The position numbers and the translations under genes were made by a program. From contig CP141126.1 of NCBI GenBank assembly GCA_035236585.1, forward strand, positions 69,045,414 to 69,109,413: DNA of 64,000 nucleotides, read 5' to 3'. Positions 49,438 to 61,900 of this stretch are shown one piece after another; the first letter of the stretch is position 1; each line of letters starts with the position of its first letter. The DNA comes from Warburgia ugandensis. Its lineage: Eukaryota > Streptophyta > Magnoliopsida > Canellales > Canellaceae. The notes beneath the pieces were generated by a model. That model saw only the letters and a list, made by a program, of their open reading frames with translations. It did not search any database and was not told the DNA's origin.

Positions 49438-49781
49438 TCTAAGATGATCTTGAACCCCTATTAAGCTTTGAAATGATGAAATCGAGGTCTTTGGTTCTCT
49501 TTTGATCTTGATCTTCAAATGTATCTTTATTGATCTAGGCCATTAGATCATCTTCTTAACACCTACAAAAGAGTAAAAACCCTAACTAAATCATAGAAAA
49601 TTATGAAAATTCACATACTCTAGATTAGCTCTTCAACCTAACAAATATCAAACTTTTGAATTATTAGGTAAAAAATGCAGGTGTTATAAAATTTTGAAAA
49701 AACCATAGAATAATGCCTGTAATTTACAACACATGGACTACTAATTGGGTACTTTTTATACAAAATTGAGCACTTATCATA
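49438..49781 (-). mobile_element. LTR L, 5' start
   Basis: The remaining 344 bases of LTR L. On the minus strand it starts TGATAAGTGCTCAAT at 49781 and aligns with the first ~300 bases of the solo LTR. Removing the solo LTR and one 'atgct' joins it smoothly to 47445. Confidence 0.8.
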
Positions 49782-49800
49782 CACCCCCAACCAAAATTTT
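49782..49800 (-). other. Polypurine tract next to LTR L
   Basis: The minus strand reads TTGGTTGGGGGTGTA directly before the LTR start. This G-rich tract before TGATAAG is typical of plant Tat/Athila-type elements and makes L a 3' LTR. Confidence 0.75.
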
Positions 49801-51137
49801 GCTAGTACTTAGCAAAACATCATGAAACAAAATTGGTTTCCATTTTTGTAGGAACACATGATTGCATTTAGTATATGCAACAAACTCTTAAATAGTGGAT
49901 GAGTTGAACCTTGTGAGGGTTTATAGTGAATATACCCACAAAATTCAATAAGGCTAAGTCCTTTATTTTATCCCAAAAATTCTATTCCATTAGCACACTT
50001 CTAGCTTTAACAACTTAATAAAGATGAATGAAAAAATTCTACAAGTTACCCACATAGCAAAGCCATTTTACTATAGTTATATCTCGAAGTGCAGTTGTGT
50101 GTACTGGCTACATAAGTCGGGACTTCTAAATAGATATGCTTACACTCCATTGGAATAATGTTTTGACCTCAAATTCTCACTAATATACACTCAGAAATAA
50201 ATCTCTCAAAGAAAAAGGGCTTAAACAACATTCTCACACTATGTTACCAGATCTAAAAAGACTAATGGTTCACATAATTTTAAGAAAAAATGAGATAAAA
50301 AATGTGATCCATAAGAATAGATGTCACTACCAAGTCTAGTAAGGGTATTTCACTTTAATTCCTTCTTATTTATATCCTCTTCAAGGCTATCTCCACCTTT
50401 AGATCAATAGGTCCTTAGATAAGACAAAACATAGGCATGGGAATGGTTCTAAAAGAAAGGGGAAAAGGGTTCAAATCTGAGTAGAGGTCTTCAATAACTA
50501 TAGTTCGAACAACTTTTCTTTTAAATGTACTTAAGAGAATATCTTTTCACCTTCCTCTTCACTATTTACTTTTCTTGATATATATATATATATATATTGA
50601 ACATTCTTTGTATTTCTTTTTTTTTTTCATTGAGGGAAAGGCCTTTCTATGTAAACACTTTAGTATTATTCAATTCTTGGATTTTTGTCTTCTTTCTACT
50701 TTTTCTACCATCGTTGCTCATTTTTTGAAAGATAGATAATGGATATTTAATTGGGTTTCCAATTAAGGTATATGGAGTTTTGAAAAGAAAAGGGTTCAAA
50801 GGTTCTAACTAGTGATATAATATACTGGGTAAGCTTTATGTCTCTGGGCTAACACCAATATGTATTATATCATTTCTTATGCTTCTTAAAACCTATCAGA
50901 TTCAATAAATATTTGGGAAACAAAGTTAGTGGTCCTATTTTTTCTCGACAATTGACCAAACCAAAAATACTGGGATCTCTCAATGTTGATATTTATTGAA
51001 GAAAATATTAAATTATTTATAATTCCTTAGCAAGATAATAATCTCCAATACTCATTGGGTATGTAGGTCTCCACTAATTTCTTCAAGGTCTCTAAGTCAT
51101 AACCATCTATTAGTCTATACTATGTACTATGAGTAAG
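49801..51137 (-). mobile_element. 3' internal region of the element that owns LTR L
   Basis: By position this is the noncoding 3' end of a minus-strand Tat-like internal domain. The text 'tttgctagtacttagcaaaac' beside the tract is typical of this place. No coding domain is visible in this 1.3 kb. A (TA)n run lies at 50577-50597. The right edge, where LTR relic G starts, is approximate. Confidence 0.5.
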
Positions 51138-51712
51138 TGCGTCCTAATATTTAACTTTCATAAATTTTGACAACATGAGTTTTCAAAATACTTTTTGCAA
51201 GATTTTTTAAAATTTGGGACACCCCTTGTTTTAAATTTATTTCAGAAGCAAAACAGCAAAAAAAAATTTTGGAGGCTTTTTTTTTAAAATCTGGAATGCA
51301 ATTTTTTTTACACAAAACATAGGGATTTTATGATAAAATGAGTATCTCATTTTTATGAAAAATCTAGTGGAGTTTCCTCTATTTTTTGTACATATGCATT
51401 TCACGCATGCGTACAAAATACTTGATAGACAATATAAAATATTTTTCATCACTTTGAAAATAAATATACCAGACTTATCACTTCCTAGAACCTCTAGTCA
51501 CAACCATATCACAACACATTCCATTAAATACAAGTGAATCCACAACACAAAAGTAAATATACATTCACATTCTTCATTATATCAAAAAGCTAATCTAAGG
51601 TTGCAAGGCTCCCCATCCAGATATTAGAAAATCTTCGTCTTTTGGAATTCTAAACTCCATAGCTGCTCTTGTATTCCACCTATTCATCTTTTTATTTTAA
51701 TTCTTCAAATCT

Positions 51713-51750
51713 AAGACAATGTAAACAATTACAATGTCTGAGCAAGCTTG
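51713..51750. other. Conserved LTR hairpin (copy in G)
   Basis: AGACAATGTAA faces TTACAATGTCT with one mismatch around a 4-base loop. It is followed by 'gagcaagcttgtgctt'. Confidence 0.55.
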
Positions 51751-52914
51751 TGCTTGTGTAGGTGGAATAAGTAGCTATTTTGTCATGTAGTTAATAATTT
51801 ACATAAATCAATGCATTTTGAAAATATATCATACTTGAACAAATCTCATGCTATTTTCAAAGTACTCATGCTGAAATTATAAGTTTTTCATAACCACACA
51901 TGATTATTTGAGTTATCCCTATAAATGTCAAAGTTTTTTATCATTCAATAGTTAAATTAATTTTTGAAGAATGAGGTATCTAACATCCTCATTATCATGT
52001 GTAATGGTAGTTATTTAACATCTTTTTCTTTACAAACCCAACATAGTTTCATATACAAGAATAAATTAGCATATGATCATGCAAAAATCACTCATGATGC
52101 TTGAGTGATCTGACATATTAGTAAGATGACCATGGTAAAATGGTTAAGGAAAAATCGTCATGAAATTCAATCCTAATGGCTAGCCACTAGCTAGGTGTAA
52201 GCAACAAAATACGATGTCAAAAATAGATGAACTCAGATGATAAAGTGAAAGAGTAAACTATATGCTCAAAGTCTGGTCGTCAGTAAACCAACATTTGATA
52301 AATCTTCGATCTAGCAAATCTAAAAGCTGTTTATGGTTTTCAAAGCATAATCAATCAATTCATATGTGTAAATAGTTCTTTCAACATTGAATTAAAATAA
52401 AATCATAAATGTGAAAATTAGTCTCATACACTGAGGAGAAAATCCATGAGGAAAGGTTGGTGATCTAAAATTAGTCGTGATGTCCAAAAGAATTTGATAA
52501 GTATGTCAAACCAACGTACCTAAAATAAATGAGACCAAACGAAGGCGCAAAGCCCTCAATCCAAAATGCACAAATCCATGTCAACATCACCATGGAAAAC
52601 TGATAACTCTAATCATGGTGGCATATAGTCCTACAACCCTAAACGAGGTCTAAACTCTTGAGAAATGACCCACATAACATCAACACAATGTACACCTATG
52701 CTCGTAAGGCCTTACTATCACTTATGGACAACTACTGTGGCCTATATGTCTGCTCATGGATATTTGCATGAACCATGACTCACCAAACCTCATAGGGGCT
52801 ACCCAGCTATTAGAACACTTTCCCATGAGAAGGTACTCTTACTGCCCACTACCTCCATCCATGGACTAGTATTAATATCATCTTGGAGGTCAGTGGTCAA
52901 CTGCACCTGCTAGC

Positions 52915-53170
52915 ATAAGGTCTTTAGGACTTACAATAGCACATAACACACTTACCTCTAGGTTTTACTACTGCCCTAAGCACACAAGCCTCTAGGTCTT
53001 ATAGTACTCATAAAGCACCTGTCGTGAAATATGGAACTCAAGACACTCTAAGAGTCACTACCTAAAACATCGATAAAATTCATATCCACAAGGACTTATA
53101 GTTGCTCGTGAAGCCCCTGCCTAACATCAACAAATCTGCATCCATCAGGACTTATGGCTACTCGTTGATT
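52915..53170. repeat. Degenerate tandem repeat with 'ggacttat' units
   Basis: Words 'aggtcttatagtactcataaagcacctg', split by differences, recur as 'aggacttatagttgctcgtg' and 'aggacttatggctactcgtt' at spacings of about 30-60 bases. It takes the same relative place in the LTR body as the 66-bp repeat of C. Confidence 0.5.
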
Positions 53171-53506
53171 GCCCACCCAAATCATAAATCATACACATCT
53201 CCAAAATCATTTCATGAAAAGAAAATTGCTAATTTGAAGTTCTTTGAGAAACCATTCAAATCTAATCATTTTCAATCCATATTCCCAACAAACTATAAAA
53301 ATATATCTTTGTGAGCATTCAAAACATGTAGTCTGGATGCATTCAATGCAATGATTATAAAAGACAAATATTTAAGCAATATCTTCAAAGTACCTATCAC
53401 TAAATGGACCATAGTTAAACTTGTGATAAAACCTTCATCAGTAAAGATACATATATTACTACTTAAGGTCATGCCTTGTAAATATCTATTGCATGCCCAT
53501 ATCATT

Positions 53507-54471
53507 TAGAATATTCTTTCCTAGTTTAAATATGAATCATTTCATGTGATTATGATCATTTCCAATCCTACATATCAATAACTACTTCCATTTCAATGAA
53601 TAGTAGTCAAATCATGTTAAAGTGAACCTAATTAAGGGATATTGTTTACACAATTTTTTGTTTTGACACTTGGTTTTGAAGACCTTAGGGTTATTCCCTT
53701 AACATCTATTTATGAATACATAAGTTAATATATTAAATTTTCTTCTATCATAGAACCAATCATTTCATCATTCTCGACTCGTTAAGTTATCAGTATGGCA
53801 TCTTCTAACACATTTGCTTAGGTCTTCCTATAGGTCAAAAAATTTGTGAGTTACTTTGAAATCTTTACTTTGTTGTTGATATACTTATTAATATTTCATA
53901 CTGCTCTGTGCATTCCAAATATTATAGTATCAATATACAAGTCCTTATGTCTCAATTGTATGTGTAAGATCAAACCATGTTTAATGTATTACAATGTCCA
54001 CTTGAAGTATAAGTTCAAAACCAAGGTAGGAAGTCCAATTACTTATTTGTCTTTGTAATAACCCCAATTTTTGTAAGTTGATTGAGAAAATCAATAAAGT
54101 TTGAGTTTTTAGAAATTTTGGGCTAGAATATTAGGTTATTGAAAATTCTATTTTGATAAAGATTAAACCATGATTTAAAACTTAGAAATTATAAATGTAC
54201 TCAAAAATTTGATCGAAATGACACAAAGTACATTTAATTCTGAGTTAAAATGAAAAATCCTTAATTTTCTCCATTTTATGAAACAACAGGTAAAATGGTA
54301 ATTTTACCAATATCCAAGAACTAAGACCTCAATATTTAGAATGTACTTTGAAATATGATTCCACCACCAGTAAGTATGCTCAATTCCGAGTTCGGGGGAA
54401 TAAAAAAAAAATTTCTCCAAAAAAGGGCAAAATGATCTTTTCACACCCCGTGGGGCCCACGAGGGGCCCAC
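53507..54471. repeat. 965-bp tandem duplication, copy 1
   Basis: It starts 'tagaatattctttcc' and ends 'aggggcccac'. It is followed at once by copy 2, which differs at about ten places by eye. The unit joins about 547 bases of sequence before LTR E to the first 418 bases of LTR E. The two short open frames at 53846-54058 and 54811-55023 are the same stretch counted twice. Confidence 0.95.
54054..54471 (+). mobile_element. LTR E start, first copy within the duplication
   Basis: 'tgtaataaccccaattttt' marks a plus-strand LTR start of the TGTAACACCC type, repeated at 55019. The text after it is similar, inverted, to LTR B near its start (for example 33350-33440). The primer-site side is absent. 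Confidence 0.65.
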
Positions 54472-55437
54472 TAGAATATTCTTTCCTAGTTTAAATATGA
54501 ATCATTTCATGTGATTATGATCATTTCCAATCCTACATATCAATAACTACTTCCATTTCAATGAATAGTAGTCAAATCATGTTAAAGTGAACCTAATTAA
54601 GGGATATTGTTTACACAATTTTTTGTTTTGACTCTTGGTTTTGAAGACCTTAGGGTTATTCCCTTAACATCTATTTATGAATACATAAGTTAATATATTA
54701 AATTTTCTTCTACCATAGAACCAATCATTTCATCATTCTCGACTCATTAAGTTATCAGTATGGCATCTTCTAGCACATTTGCTTAGGTCTTCCTATAGGT
54801 CAAAAAATTTGTGAGTTACTTTGAAATCTTTACTTTGTTGTTGATATACTTATTAATATTTCATACTGCTCTGTGCATTCCAAATATTATAGTATCAATA
54901 TACAAGTCCTTATGTCTCAATAGTATGTGTAAGATCAAACCATGTTTAATGTATTACAATGTCCACTTGAAGTATAAGTTCAAAACCAAGGTAGGAAGTC
55001 CAATTACTTATTTGTCTTTGTAATAACCCCAATTTTTGTAAGTTGATTGAGAAAATCAATAAAGTTTGAGTTTTTAGAAATTTTGGGCTTGAATATTAGG
55101 TTATTGAAAATTCTATTTTGATAAAGATTAAACCATGATTTAAAACTTAGAAATTATAAATGTACTCAAAAATTTGATCGAAATGACACTAAGTACATTT
55201 AATTCTGAGTTAAAATGAAAAATCCTTAATTTTCTCCATTTTATGAAACAACAGGTAAAATGGTAATTTTACCAATATCCAAGAACTAAGACCTCAATAT
55301 TTAGAATGTACTTTGAAATATGATTCCACCACCAGTAAGTATGCTCAATTCCGAGTTCAGGGGAATAAAAAAAAAAATTTCTCCAAAAAAGGGCAAAATG
55401 ATCTTTTCACACCCCGTGGGGCCCATGAGGGGCCCAC
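54472..55437. repeat. 965-bp tandem duplication, copy 2
   Basis: One base longer than copy 1 because of an A-run length change. After it LTR E runs on without a break. Confidence 0.95.
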
Positions 55438-56158
55438 AAACGAATCCAATGCCCAGAAAACATGTAATGACTGGTCAAACCACTACCATCTACTAGTGGA
55501 GAAGGAAGTGGTTGTGGAGGATCCAATGTTAATTTAATATTTAAAAGAATTAAAACATAATTATTACATGTAATTATGAAAAATGCAAAACACCTATAAA
55601 TATCCCCTCAAAACTCCTCCAAAAATATTCATTAAAATTCATACAAAATCATCTTGCTTACTCTAAAAAAACTGAATCTAGATTTCTTTCCAAATTTCCA
55701 AAACTCCCAAAAATCTCCCTTCTTGCACTTTCTCTCTCCTCTCTCTAATTGGAACAAGAGACCTAAATTCAATTAGGCACTCTGTTCTAAGTTGAATCTC
55801 ACAAATCCCACCATACATACCATCCTAGACTAACTCGTCTATGAAACCCCCAATCAATTTCAAAATCCAATGGTGCAATCAACAAAAAATCACAAAACAA
55901 GGAACTATTGGGCTATCCTATCATCAAAGGTTATTTATTTCAAATTGGGCTTCAAATTTATGATTTTTCTCCAATCAGATAGGTGGAACCACTTCTTATA
56001 CTTATTTCAAGTTGTTTTATCTAATTTTTATTTTTCTGTAATTAGATTTAGGTTAAAATTTATAAAAATAAAGTAAGGATCAGAACCCATCAATTATGTG
56101 TGATGGAGAGATCAGATGAAAAATCTGAGCCATCCAATCGATCCAAAAGGGTAAAAAG
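55019..56158 (+). mobile_element. LTR E (plus strand), cut by element D
   Basis: It starts TGTAATAACCCC at 55019 and continues through a TATA-like box (55593-55605). At 56159 the LTR of D begins. The rest of E should lie to the right of D, outside the window. There is no polypurine tract before its start, so it is a 5' or solo LTR. The 60-90 bases after the TATA box are C-rich, like the leader of B in sense. Confidence 0.6.
55593..55605 (+). promoter_or_regulatory. TATA-like box of LTR E
   Basis: 'cctataaatatcccc' about 575 bases after the LTR start on the plus strand, comparable with the boxes of B and D. Confidence 0.6.
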
Positions 56159-56518
56159 TGTGATGGCCCGGGTTTTATATGCTGCAAATTTGATAAAAAG
56201 GCGAGATCTCTTATTTTAGAAATATGAAATGCATGAAATTGTTTTTCTTTTTGGAAAGTAATCTTTCATATAAAACTCCGAGTGTCAAAACACATTTTCA
56301 AATCATACAGCCATGGGATAGTTTTAAATTGACTCTATTCCCAATAAAGTGTTAGTCACAGCCTCAGTTACAGAGAGTAACTACAATCAAGTAACACTGA
56401 AATATAAGGTAGGGGTTTACTCACTTGTACTTAGTTTGGACGTTCTCTATCACGGGTCTGTTGCCGTATATCCTGTCCTTAAGTGTTTACTTTGTGTCTG
56501 AAAAATGTTAAGGATTGG

Positions 56519-56545
56519 GTGAGTATATACTATACTCAGTAGGCA
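56519..56545. other. LTR hairpin, A/D variant (copy in D)
   Basis: 'gtgagtatatactatactcag' can pair TGAGTATA with TATACTCA around a three-base loop. Confidence 0.55.
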
Positions 56546-57378
56546 TCTATCACTACTAGTTTTACAATGCATGCTATGTTTAAAATCATATGCTTTCTAA
56601 AACATGTGCATGTTTGTACACTCATGTTCAATATCAATATTAAAAACCATTATCGGAATACTGACGACTTAAAGAATCGCATAATCCAAGTCAAAAGTAT
56701 CATATATATATATATTATAAACATAATGATATGCATAAAATGCTCAACTGAATCCAACTCATGGATATATGGTATGGTATGGTCGACCAACCTCATGTCA
56801 TGCCATATGCAATTCAAGTAAATCCACAAAAAGATAGGGCCCAGTATGCCCACGACCTCGCTGCCGTGTGGTCCCCGAGTACCTGGGGACACTCGGTCAT
56901 AGCCTCGACGGGGCATATGACACATCGACCCAGTGCCGTGACACCAGTGGTAGCCCCCTATACCACATGCAGTCGATGTAGGGAAATGCCCTTTTGGGGC
57001 GTGGCACCCATTCCACCTAATAGTGGTAGAGGCTGGGAGGCCACCCCAGACCTCTCGGCATAGTACCCACGAGCTTACTAGCCCAAATCATATACGATCA
57101 AACAAGCAAAAACCTCTTTTTCAAAACCTGTCCTCTTTGAGTCCCTCACAACTGCCTACCCAGCGTCTTTTGGGCACTCTAGGATATTTTGGTAACCCTC
57201 AAGGACATGCAATTTTTCAAAAACTCAATGCTCACAAATCATGCAATATATGCAATTGTTTGCAAAACATGTTTATGCATAATGTATTTGTCATATGCAT
57301 GCTGAATTCGTTTATAAAATTAAGTCATGCTAAACAAGTCATATAACTTAAACTTAAAACATGCATTCTCAAAACAAT

Positions 57379-57482
57379 CATGGGTTCTTTTAAAAAGTCT
57401 AGTAGCGATAGAGCACCTACATTAAAACATCATGGGTTCTTTTAAAAAGTCTAGTAGCAATAGAGCACCTACATGGTTTGGT
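57379..57482. repeat. 52-bp tandem repeat, two units, left LTR of D
   Basis: Units start at 57379 and 57431 with 'catgggttcttttaaaaag'. The same pair occurs in the right LTR, so the duplication is older than this insertion. Confidence 0.9.
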
Positions 57483-58182
57483 CACGCTAGCCCCCTTGTC
57501 CTTGTACGCTCCTGCTCATAGTTTAGGGGAACAAGGTTAGCTTGGCCTATTTCTATAGGTTTTAGAATAGTTGATTGCACTAGTTAGGCATTAGGGGTTC
57601 ATTCCCATGCCTATGAGTTTCCTAAGGTCCTAACTGGGCCTTGATATTGTCAGGTTTATAAAGGTTTAGTGGCCCCATGCCACTATCATAGTTTAAGGGT
57701 CATTCCCACCTTATATAGGGCCTTGATTAGGTATTTTATTATTTGGGTGTGTCCGCATCATCGATACGGACACAACGCCTTTTGCGGTGCCTCAATCGGA
57801 GTCCTAGAACTCAAGTTATTGGCGTTTTAGTATTCAGAATACATGGAAGGCCCACAAGGTGCGTCCACAGATGCACCGGGCCTTCTCCCCATTTTCTCGT
57901 TTGCGGGCACGTCCACGGACGCAGCTGGTTCGACCATGTCGAACCAGTATGCCCAGGTACTGTCCCTGGGTCCTTTGTGGCTCCCTAGAGCCCCGTTTTG
58001 CATGGTTTTTCATGCAAAAACTTGGGGGAACTCATCCTAAGACTAAGGGGGAGATGAGTTTGGAGGGGTTTTGGGCATACCTGGTTTGTGGCCGGGTTTT
58101 TCCCACATTTTCTCCTCTTGTTTGCTTCTCCACGATACGTTTTTCTCAGGATTTTGGGCTGCCATTGGAGGCGCTCAAAAGC

Positions 58183-58194
58183 TCTATTTATAGA
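58183..58194 (-). promoter_or_regulatory. TATA-like box of LTR D (left copy)
   Basis: The minus strand reads CTCTATAAATAGAGC, itself a palindrome. It stands about 440 bases into the LTR in sense, as in A. Confidence 0.6.
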
Positions 58195-58633
58195 GCTTGA
58201 AGAGGGTTCTGGAGGGGGTTCTTATTGCCATGGAATGGTAGTGGAGAAACCTCCAGAATGGCGGTGGTTTCTACCCTGCACACCGCCGTTGCAGAACCCT
58301 CTAGGAGGTTGAAGAAGAGGGGTGGCCATATGAAAACGGGTCCCTATTTTTCTCAGGCCAAATCCGTTTCTGAATTAATTTACACTTTTGCCCTTGAACT
58401 TCAAAGGGCCATATCTTGCTCATTTTAACTCCGTTTTGGGTGATTTTGGTCTTGTTGGATTTCTTTTTCCGAGACCCACCTAAGGGTACTATTCTTAGGG
58501 CCAAATTTCTGGGTCTAGTTAGGGTGAATAGTGAAATGACCAAAATACCCTTATCTCCAAAAAGGGAACTTTTCATTTCCTATAGAATGTCCAATTCATT
58601 TTTGTTAAATATCGTAAATTACTCGGGTATTAC

Positions 58634-58690
58634 ATTATTTCCCCCTTAAAAGAATTTCGTCCTCAAAATTCCACAAATCCTTACCTTCAA
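58634..58690 (-). other. Polypurine tract and pol-tail motif of element D
   Basis: On the minus strand 'ttttgaggacgaaattc' is followed by 'ttttaagggggaaata' and the LTR start. Confidence 0.7.
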
Positions 58691-58911
58691 GTCAGCTATC
58701 TTCTTGATAAGATATATTCTTCTTGAGAACTCCCTTGAACTAAGAAAATTCCTTTGCTCCACTCCCATACTTTTGTTGTCGACGAATCCATTATTTTGTT
58801 ATCCAATACTTGGAGTAATGTTGTCCTTAAAATGCTAATCATACTATCTTGTAACCAATCCTAGGCACGTTCTCAATTTATCCTCGTTATAATTACTTCC
58901 ACAAGGCCTTA

Positions 58912-58936
58912 CACACACATATATATATATATATAT
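58912..58936. repeat. (CA)n(TA)n microsatellite
   Basis: A short CA run passes into TA units. The matching place in A lacks it. Confidence 0.85.
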
Positions 58937-61900
58937 CGTCAATATGTCTTATCCATTTTCTTTAAGTATATATGGGCCGCTTTCGCTGCGTACTCTGATA
59001 CATAGTCTCATGCGTGCCAATTTATCATTACTGGTTTCTATCTGTATTACCCATCCTTCATATTCCTCTGATCATGTATAGGATAGTTTCATTAGATGAC
59101 CATACTCTCCTACTCGTATATAAATTACTTCGTACTTCTTTGAGATCATATGCTCTTAGTCCTCCTATTTTATTTTGAATAGCATAGGATAATCCCTTTT
59201 TCCTCTTGTCTTCCATCTAGTGATATAAATGTCATTAGTAAAACTCTCAAAAAGTGACATTCTTTTTATTGTGTTTAACTTGTATTATCTTAATTTCTTT
59301 GTTTCATGTTTTGCCTCAAGATACCTCAACACCTAATATGGTACCATGTGTCATCCGATTATATCAATGATAAAAGCCAAATCCTTGATTAACTTCGAAT
59401 TTCAATTGTCCGTCGCTTTTCTACTGTAACTGGGGTCCTCAATCAATATTATATTTGAAATAACATCCTTCATCACTAATACGATCTCATATTACAATTA
59501 GGATATCCAAACTGTATGTCAAGTTTCATAGAAGCTGAAGTCATCAAATGCTTTTCTTCCTGAAGCATTTATATAAACTCATGTCAAATGTTTTATGGTT
59601 AATTCATCATCATGGGTCAAATGTTCTCGTCTAGAGGCCTATCTCACTATTCACATCAATTTGTCATTAGGATTTCCAACAATGTTCCCATTTATGCAAA
59701 AAGCCTCTTATTCATACCCAAGTACCCTTACTAGGTCATGGTTGAATCCTTTGTCATTATCCTCTTTGTCCTTTCTTTGCTTGATGGTCTCCTTCGTTAT
59801 CTTTTAGTCCAAAAGTTCTATACTCAATCCAGTAGGGTGAGTCCTTAGGAAATTCCTTCAATTGATTTTTCATACTTGATATATGCACATAACAACTAAC
59901 TTTTTGTCTAAAGGCAACGTAACATCAAATTTCTCCTTATAATGTGCTGGCCACCTCAACTTTTCTCCTTGCATTCCCTATGTCAATATGTTGTTCAATC
60001 TTTTATTAATGCTTTATCGTCAACCCTTCAGTCTTAATTGTCAGGGGGTATCATCATCATAAGTAGTGGTTTTCAAGTGTTCCCTCATACTTAGCTTATA
60101 ACAATAATTCTCATTCAATAGCGATTATGTCAAATTGTGCTGAAGTTGTTAAATCATCAAATTTGAAAAACACTCAGGTAAGCATAAAACATTTTCGTAG
60201 ACATATAGAAAGAGAATTTATTCGATTACCTGTTGATCTCTGTCTAGATGTATAGGTTATAAGCTCAACGGTCTCTCTAAAGCGATCAGTGCTCATCTGC
60301 CTTTCTTTTCAATCCAAGTTAGTAGCATCTTTCAGACCCATAGTGATTTCTATAGTTTGTCATGGTATCTATTTAGGTTTGGAAAAATCTGTCTCATTAG
60401 TGGAGATCGCTCCTTATTTTTGCTTCTATCTCAGTTGTTACTGTATTCATTGTACTCGTAGCTCCTCCATGATGTGGCCTAATCAACTGACCTCATACCC
60501 TCAAATGACTTAGTCTAACAAGTAACTTCTTTTAGGTAAAACTCATGTCTAAATACTTATAATATCCCTCTGAGTATATAACTTCGACTACTAACATATT
60601 TGATTCATTAGGGTGGGATACCTTTATTTAGTCAACAATACACTAAAGGAAATGACTAATTGATGGCCTTAAAATACTTGCTCTTCCACTCTTCCTCTAA
60701 GACATCATATTGATCCTTGATCGCACCCGAGTTGCGGAAAAACAAATGGACTAGTCGCTGTCCTGTCTTGTTTTCTTTTTCAATAGACTTTATGTACTCA
60801 TGCAGTGGCAAGGTAGGATAATACCAAGTTTTCCTTTTTATGGACTATATCCATTGGTGTTCCTTATAAGCTAATGGATCCGATAAGATTCTAATTGCAA
60901 TAATTGATATAGACATCAAACCATTTGTAGAATTTAATTTCTAGTTGGTCACCATTCCTCTTCAAAAATTTCTTGTAGCATAATCTCCTGAAATTCAATA
61001 CTCTACTCAACGTCTCAAATCCCATATGCTTTATCTCTATTATACGCATTTACAATGACATCATCGCTAACTCAACTATTATTATTCCTTCGAATTTGAT
61101 TGGTTTATCTTCCCAGATGATTCAAGATGAAAGATTTGTATGTATCTCCATAAAGTCATGATCCTCTTCTTTTGAATATTCAATATTCATCGAATACTTA
61201 TAGTTACATCTCTATCTCTCTCTCTTTTCTTCAAAATCCTCATTTTTGTCTACCTAAATCAATTTCTCTTATAAGTTCTTGTTAGGATCAATCTATTGTT
61301 ACAGATCTGTCATCCCTAGTATTATCATCAAAATCTTTTGGTAACTCGGTCGAACACATTTCCCTATCATATTCGTGTTATGTTCCTCTTAATTACATAA
61401 TATGTCAATTGTACATCTTCTGATCTGCTCCATTATACTCAAGTCATCATTATTAGATAGCACTTTACTCTTCATAAGACTCCAATTACGGTATCCAAAA
61501 TTGAGCTAAGTGTTTCAGGATCCATACCCTTGTGATCCAGTACAAGTCACAGTTATCCCCTAGTATCATCTTGTATGCTCATCCCTATTAGATTATCATC
61601 AAAATCTTCTCAAAGTCCATCTTTTACTTCCCCTATCATATTCATATTCTAATATTCTTTAGAAGGGTATGATAGCCATCTAGGTTCTTCGATTTTCTCA
61701 CCTTTGGTGACATTAATCTATTATAGGTCAGAACTATCTACTAACAAGTTCACTAACATCTTCATTCATCATTCTCATCATAATCTAATTTATATATGAG
61801 TTTCCCTATTTGCACCACTGCACAACAATCCTTATTGATAAGATTTAAACCATCCAATATCTAAGTATTTGCTAGACCCATCTCCTTTTTCACCTATTTG

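Larger units (their letters stand above)
51138..53506 (-). mobile_element. Relic G: LTR related to F
   Basis: Bases 51140-51440 resemble LTR F at about 1931-2200: 'gcgtcctaatattt' versus 'acatcctaattttt', a shared 'gcatttcacgcatgcg'-like word and similar T-rich spacing. Bases 51713-51750 hold the conserved hairpin followed by 'gcaagcttgtgcttgtgtagg', as in F. So it is a minus-strand LTR. The text 52540-53170 is LTR body with a degenerate repeat. The relic probably continues to about 54053, where LTR E starts. Confidence 0.55.
56159..58633 (-). mobile_element. Element D: 3' LTR
   Basis: A 2475-bp LTR starts TGTGATGGCC and ends GTATTACA on the plus strand. From about 56637 it is repeated at 62040 to the window end. 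It shares with A the A/D hairpin (56519-56545), the block at 56820-57070 ('gtggtagaggctgggagg') and the leader layout. A 52-bp tandem repeat lies at 57379-57482 and a TATA-like box at 58183-58194. Several open frames in the GC-rich leader (57743-58312) are not gene-like. Confidence 0.85.

Noticed and set aside
49782-51137. Possible host gene 3' region
   Set aside because: Position beside a polypurine tract and a Tat-type LTR start explains it as retrotransposon noncoding sequence; no codon structure seen.
53846-55023. Two nearly identical 70-codon proteins 965 bp apart
   Set aside because: The similarity is due to the DNA tandem duplication, not to selection on a protein.
57743-58312. Overlapping plus-strand open frames (up to 113 codons) in a GC-rich block
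   Set aside because: They lie in the antisense strand of the LTR D leader. The right LTR has the same block with different open frames, so none is conserved.
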